NCBI GenBank assembly: GCA_964059195.1
Contig: CAXKWD010000010.1
Location: 930,001 to 994,000 of the forward strand
DNA length: 64,000 bases
Direction: 5' to 3'
DNA from: Ectobius pallidus
Lineage: Eukaryota; Arthropoda; Insecta; Blattodea; Ectobiidae
Shown here: piece by piece, positions 37,396 to 46,785 of the stretch
Layout of the letters: each line of letters opens with the position of its first letter
Numbering within the stretch: position 1 is the stretch's first letter
Notes under the pieces: model-generated
Told to the model about the DNA's origin: nothing
The model's input: the letters and a program-made list of their open reading frames with translations, nothing else
Database searches by the model: none
Translations under genes and position numbers: made by a program

Positions 37396-38685
37396 AGTGG
37401 GTGGGTACATCCTATCACATGAATCAATATAGTTCTGCCTACCTCTGTAAGTATTTCTTTGTTCAAATGCAGCAAGCAATTCTAACATGTCTGCGAAGGT
37501 TCTGGGCTTAGCTACTATCAAATTTAACCTTACATTCTCTGGAAAGTGATTTACTACAGTCTCCAACAATTCGAACTCATTTAATGGAGGATCTACTTGC
37601 CTACCCAACTCGGCCATTTCTAAAAAGTAGTCAATCATTGTCTGACCTGATTCTGGTTCATAGACACCATTGGCTAGTTGCATCCTGATATTGTTACGTT
37701 TAGTCAAACTCCAGTATCTACTAATGAAGTTGCGTTTAAATTCTTCGAATGTTGTGGTCTCATTTGTGGTTAAATTAAACCAATTCAAAGCTCTACCCTG
37801 TAATGCTTTTCGCACTATGATCATATACATATTAGGTGGTATGGCTCTCAATCTAAAATAATCATGAAGTTCGGTCAAGAAATTCTGTGGATTTGTATTA
37901 TTGTTTTCGTCGAAAACAGGCAACTTGATTTCATTCATCAAGTAGCTCGGAAAATTTGTACTGGACTGACTAATTCCTGTGGATAAAGGTACATTGACAT
38001 CCTGCATCTGGGAACCATTATGACTGTTAACCCTTTCATGACATCTGGGAGATCTACATGGTACATGTGAATAAGCTTCTTCAACAATATTTCTACTCAT
38101 ATTGTTTCCCAGTTGCGGTAAATTTACATCGTGATTTACAGGTGAAGTAACAGGTACATTTAATCTATTTTCTAGTACACAAATTCTACTTGTCAACAAT
38201 TCTTCATCCTTATGTACTTTCCTACTTAATACAGTCAACTCCTCTTGTGCTTCAATGACTTGTATTTCTATGTCTTTCTGTTTAACTTTCAACAGCTGAT
38301 TCTTTTTCTCTAAGTCGTTTCTAACCTCATCATTTATTTTAGCAAAACCTATTAATGTTTCATCGAAAGTATTTATCTGCATCTTCATAAGTGAAACACT
38401 ACTATCTAGTTCTGAAACATTAGCTACAATGACTTTCATTTCCTCACTTGCATTAGAAACATCAGTTTGCATTGTTTGCAATTTAGTACTAACATTTGCA
38501 ATAACCTCTTTGACTTCTGCTATGTCACTATTTACAATGGTTTGAATATTTTCTAGAGCTACTGTGACGTCACTATTAATCTGCTCTTTGAAGTCACCTA
38601 ACCTTTCTTGTATCTCATTTACTACTTCTTGTTTTAAGTCATCTTTCAGTTTCGCTAAGTTCTCATCCATCTGTATCAACTTCAA
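37396..38685 (-). CDS. gag: Gypsy gag, central part with the retrotransposon gag domain
   Basis: This frame holds a coiled-coil region rich in E, K, V and L (roughly the first 170 residues), then a capsid-like domain: KLPVFDENNNTNPQNFLTEL, ALQGRALNWFN, FEEFKRNFISRYW and LANGVYEPESGQTMIDYF, matching the Retrotrans_gag type that assembles the particle. It runs into the transposon at 37,395 and would stop at 37,369 after a few foreign codons. The frame opens at a TTG at 38,685 with no good start, because its natural N-terminus is the segment at 38,696-39,109, one frame away. Confidence 0.9.
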
Positions 38686-38695
38686 ACTAATGTTT

Positions 38696-39109
38696 TCATT
38701 TACATCTGCTTTTTACATTATTAACCTCATTGCTAACCGTCTTAACATCATTTTTAACATCACTAACCTCTGTACTGACTTTGTTAACATCGGTACTTAC
38801 TTTGTCAATCTTACTGCTTAAATTATTGAACATCTGTTGCATGAAACTTTTACTTGAATTCTCTAACTGATCATCTGAAGATTCGCTGTCTTCGCGTCTA
38901 GTCACATTTTCATTTGAAATGGAAACATCTGTTTCTACCTGAATTTCCATGTCTGTTTGGATTTCATTAACTAACAGTAAACTATCATCAACACTTACAT
39001 TGTTTACAATATCTTCCATTTCCGTGTTAGTTAGCAAATCTTGTTCATCCTCCTGCATATTTGAACTTTCCTGCTGTGATGACATAATTTCACGATTTCT
39101 GAGTTTCAT
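38696..39109 (-). CDS. gag: Gypsy gag, N-terminal part
   Basis: The frame begins at an ATG at 39,109, about 310 nt downstream of the primer site (a second ATG lies at 39,085), and runs to TGA at 38,696. It is acidic and Ser/Asn-rich, ending in a heptad-like stretch (VSTDVNKVSTEVSDVKNDV) that continues as coiled coil in the next segment. The next gag segment is in the frame one base away; a run of five T on the plus strand at 38,710-38,714, one base too long, explains the shift. No myristoylation signal is evident. Confidence 0.82.
   Translation of the reverse strand: MKLRNREIMSSQQESSNMQEDEQDLLTNTEMEDIVNNVSVDDSLLLVNEIQTDMEIQVETDVSISNENVTRREDSESSDDQLENSSKSFMQQMFNNLSSKIDKVSTDVNKVSTEVSDVKNDVKTVSNEVNNVKSRCK
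38710..38714 (-). other. 1-nt frameshift in gag at a homopolymer
   Basis: The two gag frames overlap around this run. Codon phase changes by exactly one extra base here and the coiled-coil character continues on both sides. It could be a real mutation or a sequencing error in a homopolymer. Confidence 0.75.
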
Positions 39110-39417
39110 TCGTAATCTTAAATATAACACCTTACTTGTTTGCAGGCTTCGCAGGCTTCATACAATTACTTTCAGGCTGGAAGTTGATTGTTGTCGGTTG
39201 TAGGATGAGGCGTACTGGTCACAGCTGCTACTGCATAATGTTGAACACCTGGCCGGTCTACTGATGTCGTGATGACGTGATGTTGATTGTTGCGCGTCGC
39301 GACCTAGCTTGCGATTTCTCACTCAATGTTAATCTGTATCACAATATTCTGCTCGCTAATGTCCTACTTAGCTTTTTATTCGCAGAGTCTTTAACACAGT
39401 TCAATTGTTCTTATATA

Positions 39418-39435
39418 GCCCCACGTTGGGCGCCA
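39418..39435 (-). promoter_or_regulatory. Primer-binding site for tRNA-Lys
   Basis: On the minus strand TGGCGCCCAACGTGGGGC starts three bases after the LTR end. Its complement, GCCCCACGTTGGGCGCCA, is the 3' end of insect tRNA-Lys(CUU) as I recall it, CCA included. It marks where minus-strand DNA synthesis starts and fixes the LTR end at 39,439. Confidence 0.88.
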
Positions 39436-39438
39436 CAA

Positions 39439-39768
39439 TGTTGGGGCGGTACTCGATGAAAGGTGGACTGGATGTGGACTGGGATTTGTTCGGGAAAAGT
39501 ACTTACTTCGAACCTTCGTTGGAGTCCTCTGGTTTTGCACCCCAAACTTCCACGGCTGCTGTTGCTCAGGGTATCACACGAATCATCTCAGGGATATTGT
39601 TATAGCTAGTTATACCTTTTGAAATGATAACCACACTATAAACTTTTGATTATCGAAATTTATTCATTTGAACTGTAAATTGTGTAACTGTCTGCGCGTC
39701 GTCACCACTTTTGTTTCACTTGTCATTTACTTACGTGAATTGTGTTCTTCTTATTTATCACAATATAA
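39439..39768 (-). repeat. 5' LTR of the gypsy element, truncated
   Basis: Only the R/U5-side 330 bp is present, beginning TGTTGGGG on the plus strand; the corresponding left sequence starts at 29,476. Similarity stops at CACAATATAA, where BEL/Pao coding sequence begins. Some 1.25 kb of the LTR, including U3 and the promoter, is missing, so this copy should not be able to start full-length transcripts by itself. Confidence 0.88.
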
Positions 39769-40738
39769 TGAAGTCCAGCTTCCCTGGAAGGACAGGCACC
39801 CTCATCTCCCATCGAATTACATTCTTGCTGAAAAACGACTGGATTCTACAGTCAAGAAGTTAAAAGATAATTCACTGTACTCAGAATATGAACATGTTTT
39901 TGAAGAATGGATTGAAGAAGGTGTAATTGAAAGAGTTCCTGACTCAGAGATTGTTAGTGACAGATGTCATTATCTTCCTCACAGACATGTTGTCAAAGAA
40001 AATAGTACTACAAAAATTAGGCCTGTGTTCGATGCATCAGCTCGTGAAAAGAACAGTCCCTCATTGAATATGTGCTTGGAGAAGGGGAGAGCATTGATCG
40101 AAGAGATACCCCCACTTCTTTTAAGATTTCGTCTGAAGAAAGTAGGAGTTGTTGCCGACATCCGGAGAGCTTTCTTGCAGATTAGTATATGTACTAATGA
40201 TAGGAATTTTCTACGATTCTTATGGAAGGATGAAACAGGGAATATAATTGTTTATCGACACAGGAGAGTTGTGTTTGGTGTTGTTTGTAGTCCTTATTTG
40301 CTGAATGCTGTTATAAGACTTCATCTAACAAGAGTTCTTCGTGAGTGCCAACTTGAAGTTTCCCCATATTCCGAGGCCACTATTAGGAGTCTTTCGGATA
40401 GCTTCTATGTTGATAATGTGATCACTAGTCTTGACAATGACAGAAAGCTTAAAGCATTCATTCAAGAAGCTACATCAGTTATGGCTGATGGCAAGTTCGA
40501 ATTACGAGGGTGGGAGTTCGCAGATCCAGATGCTCCTACAGAGACTTGCCTCACTAATATACTTGGTTTAGTCTGGGACAGAAGAGATGACACATTGGCA
40601 ATAAGCCCAGAATGTTTCCAAAATGTTCCAGAGAAAAATACCAAAAGGACTATTCTTTCTGCAGCCCATAAAGTGTTTGATCCAATTGGTTTTTCATCTC
40701 CTGTGACTCTAGAACCAAAACTTATCTTAAGAGAATAG
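39769..40738 (+). pseudogene. pol: BEL/Pao reverse transcriptase
   Basis: The frame is open through the LTR from 39,668 but element coding starts at about 39,769 with EVQLPWKDRHPHLPSNY. RT motifs in order are RPVFDASA, then the catalytic VVADIRRAFLQI, FGVVCSPYLLNAV and SFYVDNVITS, where YVDN replaces the usual YXDD as is normal in BEL/Pao. The frame stops at TAG 40,736-40,738 after PKLILRE. The same frame continues directly beyond the stop with WSLKIGWDEEV, so this is a nonsense codon and not the end of the protein. Confidence 0.9.
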
Positions 40739-41284
40739 TGGAGTTTGAAGATTGGCTGGGATGAAGAGGTGGATCAAGGCATCGCAAACAGATTTGCAAG
40801 ATGGGCAGGTGATGTAGCATGTTTGAAAGATGTGAAGATCCCAAGATGGCAACCTTCTAACAGTGAACCTGGTGAATGGAGTGTTCACACCTTTTGTGAT
40901 GCCAGCAAGGATGCCTACGCTGCAGCTGTATTTTTGAGGGTAGAGACGAGTCAGCAAGTAAATGTACAGCTGATCCAAGCAAAGACAAGGGTTGTCCCTA
41001 CTAAAAATACAGTCACTATACCTCGCCTAGAATTGCTAGCAGCTATGATTGGTGCTAGACTTCATGCATCGATAATTGCAGACCTTCCTACTAGGTGTAA
41101 ATCATACTTTTGGAGCGATTCATCCACTGTCTTAGCATGGATTAAAAGGGAAGATCAGTGGGCTACATTTGTGGGAAACCGAGTAGATGAGATTAAAAAG
41201 CTGACTCAAATAGAACAGTGGCATCAAGTTCCAGGTATCTGTAACCCTGCTGACCTGCCATCTAGAGGTTGTTCTGGAAAATAG
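40739..41284 (+). pseudogene. pol: BEL/Pao RNase H domain
   Basis: It continues the RT frame. FCDASKDAYAAAVFLR carries the first catalytic Asp, RLELLAAMIGARL the Glu and FWSDSSTVLAWIK the second Asp; NPADLPSRGCS ends the domain. RNase H removes RNA from the RNA-DNA hybrid. The segment ends at an in-frame TAG (41,282-41,284), with the family-typical W-W-GPEWL continuing in the same frame after it. Confidence 0.88.
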
Positions 41285-41551
41285 CTGCTTCAGTCATCAT
41301 GGTGGGAGGGACCTGAATGGTTGTACCAACCACTAAGTAATTGGCCTTTGTGTGACATTGAATTTGAAGAGGATGTTATAAGTCAACAAAGAAAAAGTAC
41401 GGTTGTTTCATCTATGCTTTGTAAAGAAGCTGATCCCCTTCCAAATGATTGGTACTACAAATACTTTTCAAAGAGTGAAAAAATTATTAGAATGATTGCT
41501 TGGATGTGTCGGTTCATGAACAATTGTAGAGCTGTGGGCTCTGAAAATTAA
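41285..41551 (+). pseudogene. pol: BEL/Pao linker between RNase H and integrase
   Basis: Same frame, containing WWEGPEWLYQPLSNWP, the conserved BEL/Pao connection, followed by a lysine-rich stretch and RMIAWMCRFMNNCR. It ends at an in-frame TAA (41,549-41,551) before MKKTGPLSTEEVNSAE, which is the usual start of the next region. Confidence 0.82.
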
Positions 41552-41904
41552 ATGAAGAAAACAGGACCTCTTTCTACTGAAGAAGTTAACTCTGCTGAAA
41601 TAAAGGTCCTGAAATTAGTTCAGAAAGATGCATTTTCTAGCACTACAGACCCCAGAATCTCCAGTCTTCAACCCTTTGAAGATCATGATGGTCTTTTCCG
41701 CATACGTACTAAAATCTCCAACAGACCTGATAGCCATGACTTTCGGTATCCTGTACTTCTACCAAGGAATCATCCCTTTGTGTCACGACTGATTATGGAT
41801 GCTCATGTTCGAAAGTGTCATATTGGAGTTCAGAGTATGCTTTCAATTATGAGAGAAAGATTCTGGCTGATAGGTGGAAGAAGAACCCTGAGCTCAGTCT
41901 TAAC
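41552..41904 (+). pseudogene. pol: BEL/Pao integrase, N-terminal zinc-binding region
   Basis: The frame contains LSTEEVNSAEIKVLKLVQ, HPFVSRLIMDAHVRKCHIGVQSML and RERFWLIGGRRTLSSVLTKC. The two His (in the DAH and KCHIG motifs) with the Cys pair just at the insertion site form the HHCC module. A 172-bp hairpin element with a 12-bp duplication interrupts the Cys-x-x-Cys codons; the listed frame runs on into it and stops at 41,968. Confidence 0.87.
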
Positions 41905-41916
41905 TAAATGTATTAT

Positions 41917-42088
41917 TTACACAAAATTAAAGAAAAATTGTTTAAAGTGGATATTTATTTGTAATTAACAACACAACGTTTCGGTCAAAACATGTTAATT
42001 ACAAATAAATATCCACTTTAAACAATTTTCTTTAATTTTGTGTAAATATAATAATCAGTGGAAATCTGGACCATTATGACAGATTATT
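41917..42088. mobile_element. 172-bp hairpin insertion in the BEL integrase
   Basis: A perfect 12-bp duplication (TAAATGTATTAT at 41,905-41,916 and 42,089-42,100) flanks the insert. Positions 41,917-41,969 and 41,994-42,045 form inverted arms of about 52 bp with one indel, around a 24-nt loop containing AACGTTTCGGTC. A further 43 bp without an inverted partner follow the right arm. The long, unequal-origin duplication suggests reverse-transcription-type insertion; the arms look more like a small foldback. I do not recognise the family. Confidence 0.75.
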
Positions 42089-42100
42089 TAAATGTATTAT

Positions 42101-43226
42101 GTATTATCTGTATTATCTGTAAGCGCCAGGATCTAAACCATTAGGAGTTCCCACTCCACCACTTCCAGCAGAACGTGTAAGAGATACTGCTGCCTTTGAA
42201 GTTTCAGGCGTGGATCTGGCTGGACTCCTTTTCTTGAAAAACTCTGAAAAGGCATGGATTTGTTTATTCACGTGTGGAGTTACTCGAGCTGTCCACTTAG
42301 AGCTACTCTTGTCATTATCAACAGATGCCTTTCTGCAAGCATTCCGGCAATTTGTAGCTAGGAGAGGAAGACCAGCTGTAATTTTTAGTGATAATGGGAC
42401 TAATTTTTCTGGTGCTGAGACTGCTTTCAGGCGTATTGATTGGTCAAGGGTGCTCGAGTACTGTTCGGTGGAGAGAATAAAGTGGAAATTCAACCCTCCA
42501 ACTGCTTCCTGGTGGGGAGGTTGGTGGGAGAGGTTAATAGGCCTTGTAAAAAGGTTACTTCGGAGAACACTAGGACGTTCATCTCTCACATATTCGGAGA
42601 TGGAAACAATATTATGTGACTGTGAGAGTGTGATAAATTCGAGACCTCTGACATATATAGCTGATAATTCAAATGAGCTAGAAGCCATAACACCTGCAAT
42701 GTTTATTCAGGATGTTCACGAAGTGTCTGTGCCTGAGATTGATATCGTTGAATCCTCTAGCTTAAACAAGAGATTGAAGTACAGATTAAAGCTCAGAGAG
42801 AATCTGAGAAAAAGATTCCGCAGTGAATATTTGGGTCAACTTCAACAGCAGATGCATGCCAAACAATTTGGAAGTATTCAAGTTGGTGATGTCGTCTTAA
42901 TTGGCAATGACAATTTGAAGAGACTGGACTGGCCTTTAGGAAAGGTGATAGAAACTATGCCTGGAAAGGATGAAGTCATCCGCCTTGTCCGCTTGAAGAC
43001 TGCATCTGGAGAAGCTCTGCGTCCAGTTCAAAGACTTTACCCCCTTCTAGAAGCAAAAGTTAGTGGACCATCATCAGAGATTAAATCTTTTATTCCAGAC
43101 TGTGAACGGAGAGAGCAGACTGTGAAAGAGGATAGTGATGTATCTTGTGGTCGTGTAAATGATGAAGAAGTAAAAAGAACTCTATGTGGAAGAATTATTA
43201 ATGTTCCAAAAAGATATTTGGACTAA
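42101..43226 (+). pseudogene. pol: BEL/Pao integrase core and C-terminal domain
   Basis: After the insertion a TATTATCTG unit is repeated and the Cys-Ile-Ile-Cys region is followed by a 1-nt change of frame near 42,130. The core frame then reads KPLGVPTPPLPAERVRDTAAF and continues open to TAA at 43,224. Catalytic residues are D in VDLAG (42,213), D in FSDNGTNF (about 42,390) and E in WWERLIGL (about 42,528), giving the D-D-45-E spacing of BEL/Pao. The C-terminal part (QVGDVVLIGNDNLKRLDWPL, LRPVQRLYPL) is complete. Confidence 0.9.
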
Positions 43227-43316
43227 GTTGAATTTGTTTTATGTTAATTAGTTCCAATGAGCAGAATTTGTGTTCCCATAACTAGGTTAAGTTAACTCCT
43301 ATTTATCCGTTAACTT

Positions 43317-43326
43317 GGTGGGAGAA
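43317..43326 (+). promoter_or_regulatory. Polypurine tract of the BEL/Pao element
   Basis: GGTGGGAGAA lies about 90 nt after the integrase stop and immediately before TGTTGGGA, the likely start of the 3' LTR. Confidence 0.75.
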
Positions 43327-43506
43327 TGTTGGGAATACTGGGTGAGATGTTTTTGTTTCCAGATACTGTAGTCAGTATCTAGGAGGCTTTGGTGACTGTT
43401 GAGAATTCAAGAACAAATATGGCATGAGGTTTTGTTATAAAGGAAATAAAGCTGTCTTCTTTTTTAAGTATATTTAATTATTTTCCATTCGGTGGAGGGC
43501 CAAACA
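43327..43506 (+). repeat. 3' LTR of the BEL/Pao element (about 180 bp)
   Basis: It begins TGTTGGGA after the polypurine tract and ends at CCAAACA, giving TGTT...AACA termini; an alternative end is TCGACA at 43,513. TATAAA and AATAAA lie close together at about 43,435-43,450, as expected for a compact promoter and poly(A) signal. There is no second copy in the window to confirm the ends. Confidence 0.65.
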
Positions 43507-44050
43507 CTCGACACTACTGTTCATTAATGTTATTTTCTTTGTAAATATTTTTGTAATTTTCTATTGATATTATAATAGCATGTGTTGGGATGTTTGGTCT
43601 TGTTTACATGTTTAGGGCATTTCTAATGTAAATCTTTTATAATTTCTCATGATTTCTTCACTTAGTGCATTTGTTGTATATTCTTGTTCTTTGACTTTGT
43701 CTATTGCTTCTGGCTTAACGACAATAAAATATTTATTTTTATTATTATTATTATCATTATTATTATTATTATTATTATTATGGGCTGTAGAACAGTGTGA
43801 ATAATAAACTCATAGAACAGATTGATAATTTTAACTATCACGAAAGATCTTATGCAAAGAGAAATACAGTATATAATTCAGATAGCTACTATATTACAAT
43901 TTGGCGACATTCGTGTAGTATTATGTGATTATGTTAAACGAAGTGTACTTATTAGGACATTACTTTTCGGAGCTGCATTGCCACTTAATTATGCACATGC
44001 TGCAGTAGTAGGCATTACACATACAAACATTTAATAACTCTCTGCTACAT
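43507..44050. other. AT-rich sequence without a gene; ATT microsatellite
   Basis: No coding or RNA gene is visible. At about 43,721-43,781 an ACAATAAAATATT stretch leads into an (ATT)n tract, an arrangement seen at the 3' ends of non-LTR retrotransposons, so this may be the tail of an otherwise unrecognised LINE. A 70-codon frame at 43,822-44,034 has no recognisable features. Confidence 0.5.
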
Positions 44051-44378
44051 TAAGGGCCGATTGTATAAACAGTTTGATCTTGGATCAGAGACTAAATTGA
44101 ACTCAGTTCACGCTGAACTCGGAAATTTTTGTTGTATAAACGCTAATCTGAGATCAATTAGCACTGAACTAGGATCAATTTTGACTGGAGAAATTTCTCC
44201 GATCAAACTAGCTGATCTCAGTTCAAGGGGCTGTTTTCGTATTTGAGACATAATATTAGCTCATTATAAACATAATATTAGGCCTACCTGTGTGGTTACG
44301 ATAAATATAAAGAAAATACACAATAGACAACTTCATACATTTCTAGCTATAATGCAGTTGTGCGTACATTTCTAGCTA

Positions 44379-44386
44379 TAAAATAG
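44379..44386. repeat. Probable 8-bp target duplication of the foldback, left copy
   Basis: TAAAATAG here corresponds to TAAAATGG at 51,417-51,424, a match at 7 of 8 positions, directly outside the foldback termini. Confidence 0.6.
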
Positions 44387-44937
44387 GGTAATACCGGAGT
44401 TGACGGGTCCCTGTACGCAGCAAGCCATGTTGCCTTCATTCTGGCAGAGTTCCGTAAGGTCAACTCCAACCGCCGCCACCGCCAAATTCGAATGTGTTAT
44501 ATTCAGAATCCACAACACCGATTTTGAGTGGTTAAAGATTTAATATTAAAAATAGCTCAAAAGCCCGTTCTTCTCACAGGTGCTCCCGGGTGATAGTTTA
44601 AATTGGCGTAGGGACTAGTACTTAAAGGTTTAATATTACGAGCAACGACCGCAAGAGCCCGTTCTATTCACAGGTAACAGTTAAATAACCCCATTCTGCT
44701 CGCGGGTGATAGATAAAGTTGGCATAGGGACTAGTACTTAAAGGTTTAATATTGAAACGACAGCAAGAGCCCGTTCTATTCACAGGTGACAGTTAATTAA
44801 CCCCGTTCTGCTCGCGGGTGATAGATTAAGTTGGCATAGAAACTAGTAGTTAAAGGTTTAATATTAAAACGACCGCAAGAGCCCGTTCTATTCACAGGTG
44901 ACCGTTAAATAACCCCGTTCTGCGGGTGATAGATTAA

Positions 44938-46118
44938 GGGCCAGTTGTATAAAACTCACAAACTGATGGTTGTTTTTAACTGAAAGTTTGAAAATAACTA
45001 GCTACTTATGTTGTATAAAAATAACCGTAGATTGTGTAACTCACAGTTTTAAATAACTGGAGAAAATAATAAAACATCTGGCAACAGTGCAAAAGTTGAG
45101 GGAAATTTGCAGGGAGTATTATGCTTATATCTTTGGTCTTTGATTTTCAGTTGTTTAATTAAAGACAAAGCACCATGTTACACATGTCTTTGGTATTTAT
45201 TTCAATTGCTTAATAAAGATTAGTTTTTTTTTTATTATTTTTTTTTAAATAATTTCATTGAGGCCATGTATATTTTTGCTTCAAACTGCTTTAACCTTTC
45301 TATAGAGGTGTTTAGGTATGTAAACGCAACCTACAGTACCTATAATGCCTGGAATGTTACAAATATTGTAGATATCTAATATTGTTTTCTTAAAACACTG
45401 TCCTTAGTTGGAATTGAAATAAACCGAGGCCTTAAAGTATAATTTTCCCTTGTCAATTTATGAATGGTTCTACTGGCTGTTCCTTTGGCCTCAGTAACTA
45501 TTTGTAAGCTTCCAATCACAATAATTCGCAAAGGACCTCAGGGGTGACCCTGAATATCATAAACATATCATGAATTTGCTTTGTACTTGATTGTAATGGG
45601 AAGGAGACATAACCTCTGTCTAGTTGTTCTGCCCAAATTCTGGTAGCATGTCATGCAGTACTAATAAAAGATTATTACATTCGAGAGATACATGATGGGT
45701 TTTCATTGCATCACCAGATGGGGTATCAGAATAATCAGAAATCTATAAATAAATGTTGCTATTTTGTAATGTGGGGCTACCATAACCAACAACAAAGCCA
45801 AGGTACCAGTGTCTGTATTTTTAATGTCATTAGACAAAATGAAAGCAAACTGAATCTAAATGATATGAAAATAATAATAACTCACACTGTACTTATAAAA
45901 TGGATTTCTAGTGTCTTTTTCACTGTTTGAAATGTATTTAAAATTTCCAAATCATCAGTTAATGTTTTAACTTGCAAAAATTCACCAGTTATATTAAAAT
46001 GTTGGTTAAGATGAGATAAACTTGGATTAATGTTTATACAACAAAAAAAGGTAGTTAAATGTAACTGAAAGTTAATTTTGCATGATAACTACAGTTTACA
46101 TGTTTATACAACTGGCCC
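44938..46118 (-). mobile_element. Harbinger-like element inside the foldback (1,181 bp)
   Basis: The ends are GGGCCAGTTGTATAAA and its complement at 46,103-46,118, with a perfect TAA duplication at 44,935-44,937 and 46,119-46,121. Removing it restores a normal 113-bp module (GATAGATTAAGTTGG). The termini differ by only two bases from those of the outer Harbinger-like element. It contains a decayed transposase fragment on the minus strand and T-rich tracts. Confidence 0.88.
45440..45560 (-). pseudogene. Harbinger transposase fragment
   Basis: On the minus strand VTPEVLCELL is followed, after a one-base shift, by IGSLQIVTEAKGTASRTIHKL. This matches the N-terminal helix-turn-helix region of Harbinger transposases (GSxQ...G.S..TVSR.IHKV). 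The rest of the enzyme, with its DDE core, is not recognisable. It supports the family call made from the termini and the TAA duplication. Confidence 0.7.
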
Positions 46119-46785
46119 TAAGTTGGCATAGGGACTAGTAGTTAAAGTTTAATATTAAAACGAGCGAAACAGCCCGTTCTACTCACAGATGACACTTAAA
46201 TAACCCCGTTCCGATCGCGGGTGATAGTTTAAATTGGCGTAGGGACTAGTACTTAAAGGTTTAATATTAAAACGACCGCAAGAGCCCGTTCTATTCACAG
46301 GTGACAGTTAAATAACCCCATTCTGCTCGCGGGTGATAGATTAAGTTGGCATAGGGACTAGTACTTAAAGGTTTAATATTAAAACGACCGTAAGAGCCCG
46401 TTCTATTCACAGGTGACAGTTAAATAACCCCGTTCTGCTTACGGGTCACTCTGTATATATTTTTATAATTTCCTAGCCGGTGGTCCTGGTGTTATAAAAT
46501 CTTCACACGGCTTTTTCTACTCGGTATATTTTTAACCATTTTTAACTAATATGTCTTTCTGCAGAGCAAAGAATCAATGAACGTATTATGTATTTTTTTC
46601 TTTGAGAGCATCTCGTTTGTTGCCGTAACTTGTACAAAGCCTACAGCATATTTTACCGACTTCTTGCTTGTACCTAATAAGCCTATTCAGATTTTTCGGA
46701 TATTTTGTTTGTTTAAAATTATCATACGTAATAATAAAGGTTATTACCCTGACTTTACGACATGAAAATCACACCGATTAAAGAA

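Larger units (their letters stand above)
29476..39768 (-). mobile_element. Ty3/gypsy LTR retrotransposon, nearly complete but broken
   Basis: Read on the minus strand the order is truncated 5' LTR (39,768-39,439), tRNA-Lys primer site, gag, protease, reverse transcriptase, RNase H, integrase, polypurine tract, 3' LTR (31,057-29,476). The protease-RT-RNase H-integrase order is diagnostic of Ty3/gypsy (Metaviridae). Breaks seen: a 1-nt frameshift in gag (38,710-38,714), a 2,059-bp transposon in gag, and a TAA between RNase H and integrase (32,673-32,675). No envelope-like frame lies between integrase and the 3' LTR. The left end abuts satellite; the right end abuts a BEL/Pao fragment, so target duplications cannot be checked. 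The two LTR copies differ at roughly 2% of the 327 bp they share, counted by eye. Confidence 0.95.
39769..43506 (+). mobile_element. BEL/Pao LTR retrotransposon, 5'-truncated
   Basis: The order is RT, RNase H, integrase zinc module, integrase core, polypurine tract, short 3' LTR. The FYVDN catalytic box, the motif NPADLPSRG in RNase H and the long D-D-45-E integrase with a WWGGWWERL context are characteristic of BEL/Pao. The 5' LTR, gag and protease are missing: the element begins at NEVQLPWK, the start of the RT region, exactly where the gypsy LTR is cut. Three in-frame stops, one indel and an insertion inactivate it. Confidence 0.93.
44573..46445. repeat. Tandem modules of about 113 bp in the left foldback arm
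   Basis: The landmark GCCCGTTCTATTCACAGGTG recurs near 44,656, 44,769 and 44,880 and, after an inserted element, near 46,172 (variant), 46,287 and 46,398; a shorter version is at 44,573. Each module also has CGGGTGATAGATTAAGTTGG and ACTAGTACTTAAAGGTTTAATATT. The right arm has only about two (51,130-51,250), so the arms have gained or lost modules independently. Confidence 0.85.

Noticed and set aside
42113..42688. 191-codon minus-strand frame
   Set aside because: It is antisense to the BEL/Pao integrase core, which has its catalytic residues.
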